A DNA stretch of 64,000 bases from an uncultured Pseudoteredinibacter sp. GTDB lineage: Bacteria > Pseudomonadota > Gammaproteobacteria > Pseudomonadales > Cellvibrionaceae. The stretch is from the NCBI RefSeq assembly GCF_947500695.1, contig NZ_CANMSS010000009.1, forward strand, positions 124,001-188,000. The letters are read 5' to 3'. Positions 61,328-64,000 of the stretch are shown here, piece by piece. The position numbers and the translations under genes were made by a program. Every line of letters starts with the position of its first letter. Within the stretch, counting starts at the first letter, position 1. A model generated the notes under the pieces. It made no database searches. It saw only the letters and a list, made by a program, of their open reading frames with translations, and was not told the origin of the DNA.

Positions 61328-62908
61328 CTAACGACTCAGGCGACGATTACGCTCCCAGAAGAACTCCGATAGATAATGTAAACCTCTAGCCGACTGATCG
61401 ATCTCTTTGCTTTCATTATCGGATGTTTCAGCACCTTTCAAATTGGTTTCTGAGATATCCCGAATGTGAGTTACGCTGCGACTAATGTCATCAGAAACAT
61501 TGGATTGCTGCTCAACAGCTGACGAAATTTGCTGATTCATACCGTTAATACTATTAATGGACTTTTCAATGGCTTCCAAAGACTGTACCGCTTGCATACC
61601 TTTTTCCATACACTCACTGGCCTGCGCAATTCCTTGCCCCATCATATTAACCGACTCTTTTGTACTACTCTGAAGAGCAACAATCATAGACTCAATTTGC
61701 GCCGTAGAGTCTTGTGTTCGATTGGCCAATGTACGCACTTCTTCAGCCACAACAGCAAAACCACGCCCCATTTCACCCGCCCTAGCAGCTTCAATGGCAG
61801 CATTTAGAGCCAGCAAATTGGTTTGCTCAGCAACGTTCTTAATAACATCCAATATTGAACTGATATTATTCCCGTCTTGCTCCACCTTGTTTAGCGAGCT
61901 TGACACGCTCTCCATCTCGTTTTTAAAGGACTCAATGAGAGATTGGGTATCTTCTACCACCGACTTACCAGATAAGGCCGACTCCCTAGCATCCATAGCA
62001 GAATCTGCCGCCAATTGGGCATTGCTTGCGACCTCCTGAATGCTGGCACTCATTTGATTAGCCGCCGTAGCAACAGAGTCTGTTTCCGAAAACTGCTTGC
62101 GAGTTTCATCCTTACTCTGTTTGAGCAAATCACTTACATAGCTCGATTTCTTTTGGAAATCTTTCGAGGTTGCCTGCATTCGCCCAATTAAGCCGGAAGC
62201 TTCCGAACGCAACATTTGCAAGGCAAAAGATATTGCCCCAGCATCGTCTTGCCTTCCCGTATAAATATAGCGGGCAAGCTCATCCTCAGAGACCGCCCTA
62301 CACTCTTCAATCGCATCAATAACCGGTTTATTACAGATATATAAACCTACGGAAAAGCTCAACATAGTTAGTACAGCTAGCATAAGTGCCTGTACCATAG
62401 AGATAGGAAAGAGCAAGCCAGCTATTGCTGCACAAAGTAAACTAACTATGCTTAACGTGGCTAAGTTCTTAGTCTTAGTTGATAGAGAAAAGGGTAAGGT
62501 ACCGCCGTTGTTGATTGTGGCATAGGTTTCCTTAGCTCGGGCAATAACCTCGGGCTTTGCCTTTTGCCTCACCGACTGGTATTCAATGTCATCGCCGTTA
62601 ACAATCGGTATAGCATAGGCATCGACCCAATAGTAACTGCCATCCTTGCAGCGATTTTTCACGATACCCTTCCAAGACCTATTGGCCTTGAGGCTAGACC
62701 AAAGTCCGGCAAATGCCGCTGGAGGCATTTCTGGGTGGCGAACAATATTGTGGTCTTCACCGATCAGCTCTTCTTTTTCAAAACCGCTGATTTTAATAAA
62801 ATCATCATTTACGTATCTAATCTTGCCCTGAAAATCCGTCGTCGACAAAATATTCGATGACTCATCCAGAACAATTTCATTATCATTAATTGGTAAATTT
62901 TTTCTCAT
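61328..62908 (-). CDS. Methyl-accepting chemotaxis protein with N-terminal PAS, Aer-like
   Basis: 526 residues. A cytoplasmic PAS domain (~1-125) has [31 protein letters not shown], the Aer-type motif. A membrane hairpin follows (~148-195), then the signalling domain (~250-515) with the hairpin tip [32 protein letters not shown]. There is no periplasmic domain and no clear HAMP motif (the segment after the hairpin is short). It probably senses redox or oxygen through a PAS cofactor and directs taxis. It stands between two TBDR genes. Confidence 0.9.
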   Translation of the reverse strand: MRKNLPINDNEIVLDESSNILSTTDFQGKIRYVNDDFIKISGFEKEELIGEDHNIVRHPEMPPAAFAGLWSSLKANRSWKGIVKNRCKDGSYYWVDAYAIPIVNGDDIEYQSVRQKAKPEVIARAKETYATINNGGTLPFSLSTKTKNLATLSIVSLLCAAIAGLLFPISMVQALMLAVLTMLSFSVGLYICNKPVIDAIEECRAVSEDELARYIYTGRQDDAGAISFALQMLRSEASGLIGRMQATSKDFQKKSSYVSDLLKQSKDETRKQFSETDSVATAANQMSASIQEVASNAQLAADSAMDARESALSGKSVVEDTQSLIESFKNEMESVSSSLNKVEQDGNNISSILDVIKNVAEQTNLLALNAAIEAARAGEMGRGFAVVAEEVRTLANRTQDSTAQIESMIVALQSSTKESVNMMGQGIAQASECMEKGMQAVQSLEAIEKSINSINGMNQQISSAVEQQSNVSDDISRSVTHIRDISETNLKGAETSDNESKEIDQSARGLHYLSEFFWERNRRLSR

Positions 62909-63495
62909 GGCGCTGTTATTTCCTAATCACTTCAATAGCAACGGATTCATTTTTATTTGGCTTCAATGCCCACTGTCTTACGTACCTTCGTATTCCTTCT
63001 ATCGGCAGAAAAAAAACTTCTTTATTCAAATTAGCACAGTTTTTTTGATTGATTTTTGAGCGCACCAAAATAGTTCAAAATGATCATTAACTCTCAGTTA
63101 TTTTTCTTTTAAATCAATAACTTAAATACCCACTAAAAGTATAAGGTCGAGGCTAGCACTCATATGAATCATTTTTATATGAGGAATTACACGCCACATT
63201 TGAAAACTAAAATACGCTTAAAAATCCACATTAAAAATAAGCATTTTTGACTAGATTATTGATCGATCACGATTCAATCAATTGGTCATAAAGTACTATA
63301 TTGCTTTTGAGATAAACGACTTAAAACGACTTCAGGCCCAAAGACTTTGAAAGCAAGTAGCGGCCTGAGAAATAGACAAATTTGAAGAGTGTTAACTTAG
63401 CGAAGAGCTAGGTCTAGCTACCATTAAGTGGTTGAATACAGATTGTAAAGGGAAAAAGCGCTCGGCCACGAGGGCCGAGCGATACAACAATTGCT
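62909..63495. other. AT-rich intergenic region before chemoreceptor gene
   Basis: 587 bases without a credible gene. Its minus strand should hold the promoter of the chemoreceptor at its left and the end of the TBDR transcript at its right (terminator at 63453-63481). It is markedly AT-rich. I see no further repeats or RNA fold that I trust. Confidence 0.5.
63453..63481 (-). terminator. Rho-independent terminator of partial TBDR
   Basis: CGCTCGGCC (63459-63467), the loop ACGAG and GGCCGAGCG (63473-63481) form a 9-bp stem; on the minus strand TTTTTCC follows. Confidence 0.8.
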
Positions 63496-64000
63496 CTAGA
63501 ACCTGGACAGGAACTGCAAAGCAAGAGATCGAAGCGGTAGAGTGTTCTTAATATGAGTGCCACCTTCCAATAAAGGAATATCAACACCATTATTAGCGGT
63601 GTACTCATTACTCAAGTTCTTACCCAGCAGCGACAACTCCCAATCGCTTGCAGTATTTCGCAATACAATTCGCGCATTAAACTTAGTGAAAGCTTCTTGG
63701 CTGTCTTCTGGGTCTAAATCGGTTTGCAGCAGGAAATCATCACTGTAATTTGCATCCGCAGCCAGCTCCAATGAATAATCATCATTAAGATCGAACTCGT
63801 AGCTGATATTAATATTGGCTGTGTTTTCAGGCGCATAATGCAGAGTTTGCCCGCTCAAATCTTGCTCACATAGGCCTTGGCTTTGGGCTTTCTGCAAAAA
63901 GGTACACGGAGCATTGGCATAGCTACCGTAGCTAGAATCCAAATAGGCGTAACTACCGCCTACTGTCAGATTCTCATTAATTCGCCACATACCATCCATC
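63496..64000 (-). CDS. TonB-dependent receptor, C-terminal part (cut by window end)
   Basis: The frame is open to the window end; about 168 residues of barrel are visible. YAYLDSSYGSYANAPCT, DLSGQTLHYAPENTANINIS and NARIVLRNTASDWELSLLGKN match the end of the receptor at 58613-61060 block for block (APCT, SGQT-YAP, DWELSL-G-NL). It ends in LSRF, an outer-membrane aromatic terminus. It looks like a paralogue in the same orientation. Its N-terminus and substrate cannot be seen. Confidence 0.85.
   Translation of the reverse strand, partial: MDGMWRINENLTVGGSYAYLDSSYGSYANAPCTFLQKAQSQGLCEQDLSGQTLHYAPENTANINISYEFDLNDDYSLELAADANYSDDFLLQTDLDPEDSQEAFTKFNARIVLRNTASDWELSLLGKNLSNEYTANNGVDIPLLEGGTHIKNTLPLRSLALQFLSRF

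Noticed and set aside
62909-63495. Long AT-rich gap as a possible hidden gene or regulatory RNA
   Set aside because: No open frame with a ribosome site and no stable fold apart from the TBDR terminator were seen.
1-64000. CRISPR array, tRNA, rRNA or prophage genes
   Set aside because: No regular short repeats with spacers, no cloverleaf ends and no phage structural proteins were found by reading.

Overview
The window looks like a chromosomal segment of a marine-type gammaproteobacterium, perhaps Cellvibrionales-like. That placement is inferred from moderate GC, cmoA-cmoB, tesA divergent from ybbA-ybbP, a TtpC-type TonB2 operon, many TonB-dependent receptors (TBDRs) and a phenylacetate pathway; no rRNA or marker phylogeny is available. 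I see no tRNA, rRNA, CRISPR, prophage or complete insertion sequence.

Region 1 (about 1-24.2 kb) is an iron or heme acquisition island. A translationally coupled operon encodes a DUF2271 protein (5' end cut), DUF3450, a TtpC-like ExbB, a small ExbB, ExbD, TonB, a TPR protein and a PepSY-type membrane protein. After a Fur-like box come a DUF4198 protein, an eight-EF-hand lipoprotein, an ApbE-DUF2271 fusion and a TBDR. On the minus strand lie imelysin, a di-heme CxxCH protein, a second imelysin-like lipoprotein and DUF1513, then a 270-bp MITE-like palindromic element and a multicopper oxidase. A heme-type TBDR and DUF4920 diverge from a strong Fur-like box, and a third such box precedes a DUF3649-PepSY-DUF3325 cassette. 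The genes suggest TonB-powered import joined to periplasmic or membrane redox chemistry. The free DUF2271 protein carries a DxxTGAT motif of the kind flavinylated by ApbE.

Region 2 (24.2-48.3 kb) is mostly housekeeping and signalling: a 7TM-DISM diguanylate cyclase, trmO, a GST, ybbAP/tesA, an M16C protease, a thioesterase, a response regulator-TPR protein with a kinase-like ATPase that lacks the phospho-acceptor histidine, cmoAB, a 1288-residue Ig-like/repeat protein probably secreted by a type I system, a secreted gluzincin-type protease, agmatinase and a UspE-like protein.

Region 3 (48.3-64 kb) is a phenylacetate catabolism locus: paaABCDE (phenylacetyl-CoA epoxidase) and a separate paaG-paaI-paaJ run, with a sterol-desaturase-type gene and a small secreted protein between them. 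An AraC-family regulator, two related TBDRs (the second cut by the window end) and a PAS chemoreceptor follow. The paaA and paaG promoters share a pair of inverted GATAC motifs with the same spacing, a candidate operator. paaK, paaZ, paaF and paaH are not in the window.
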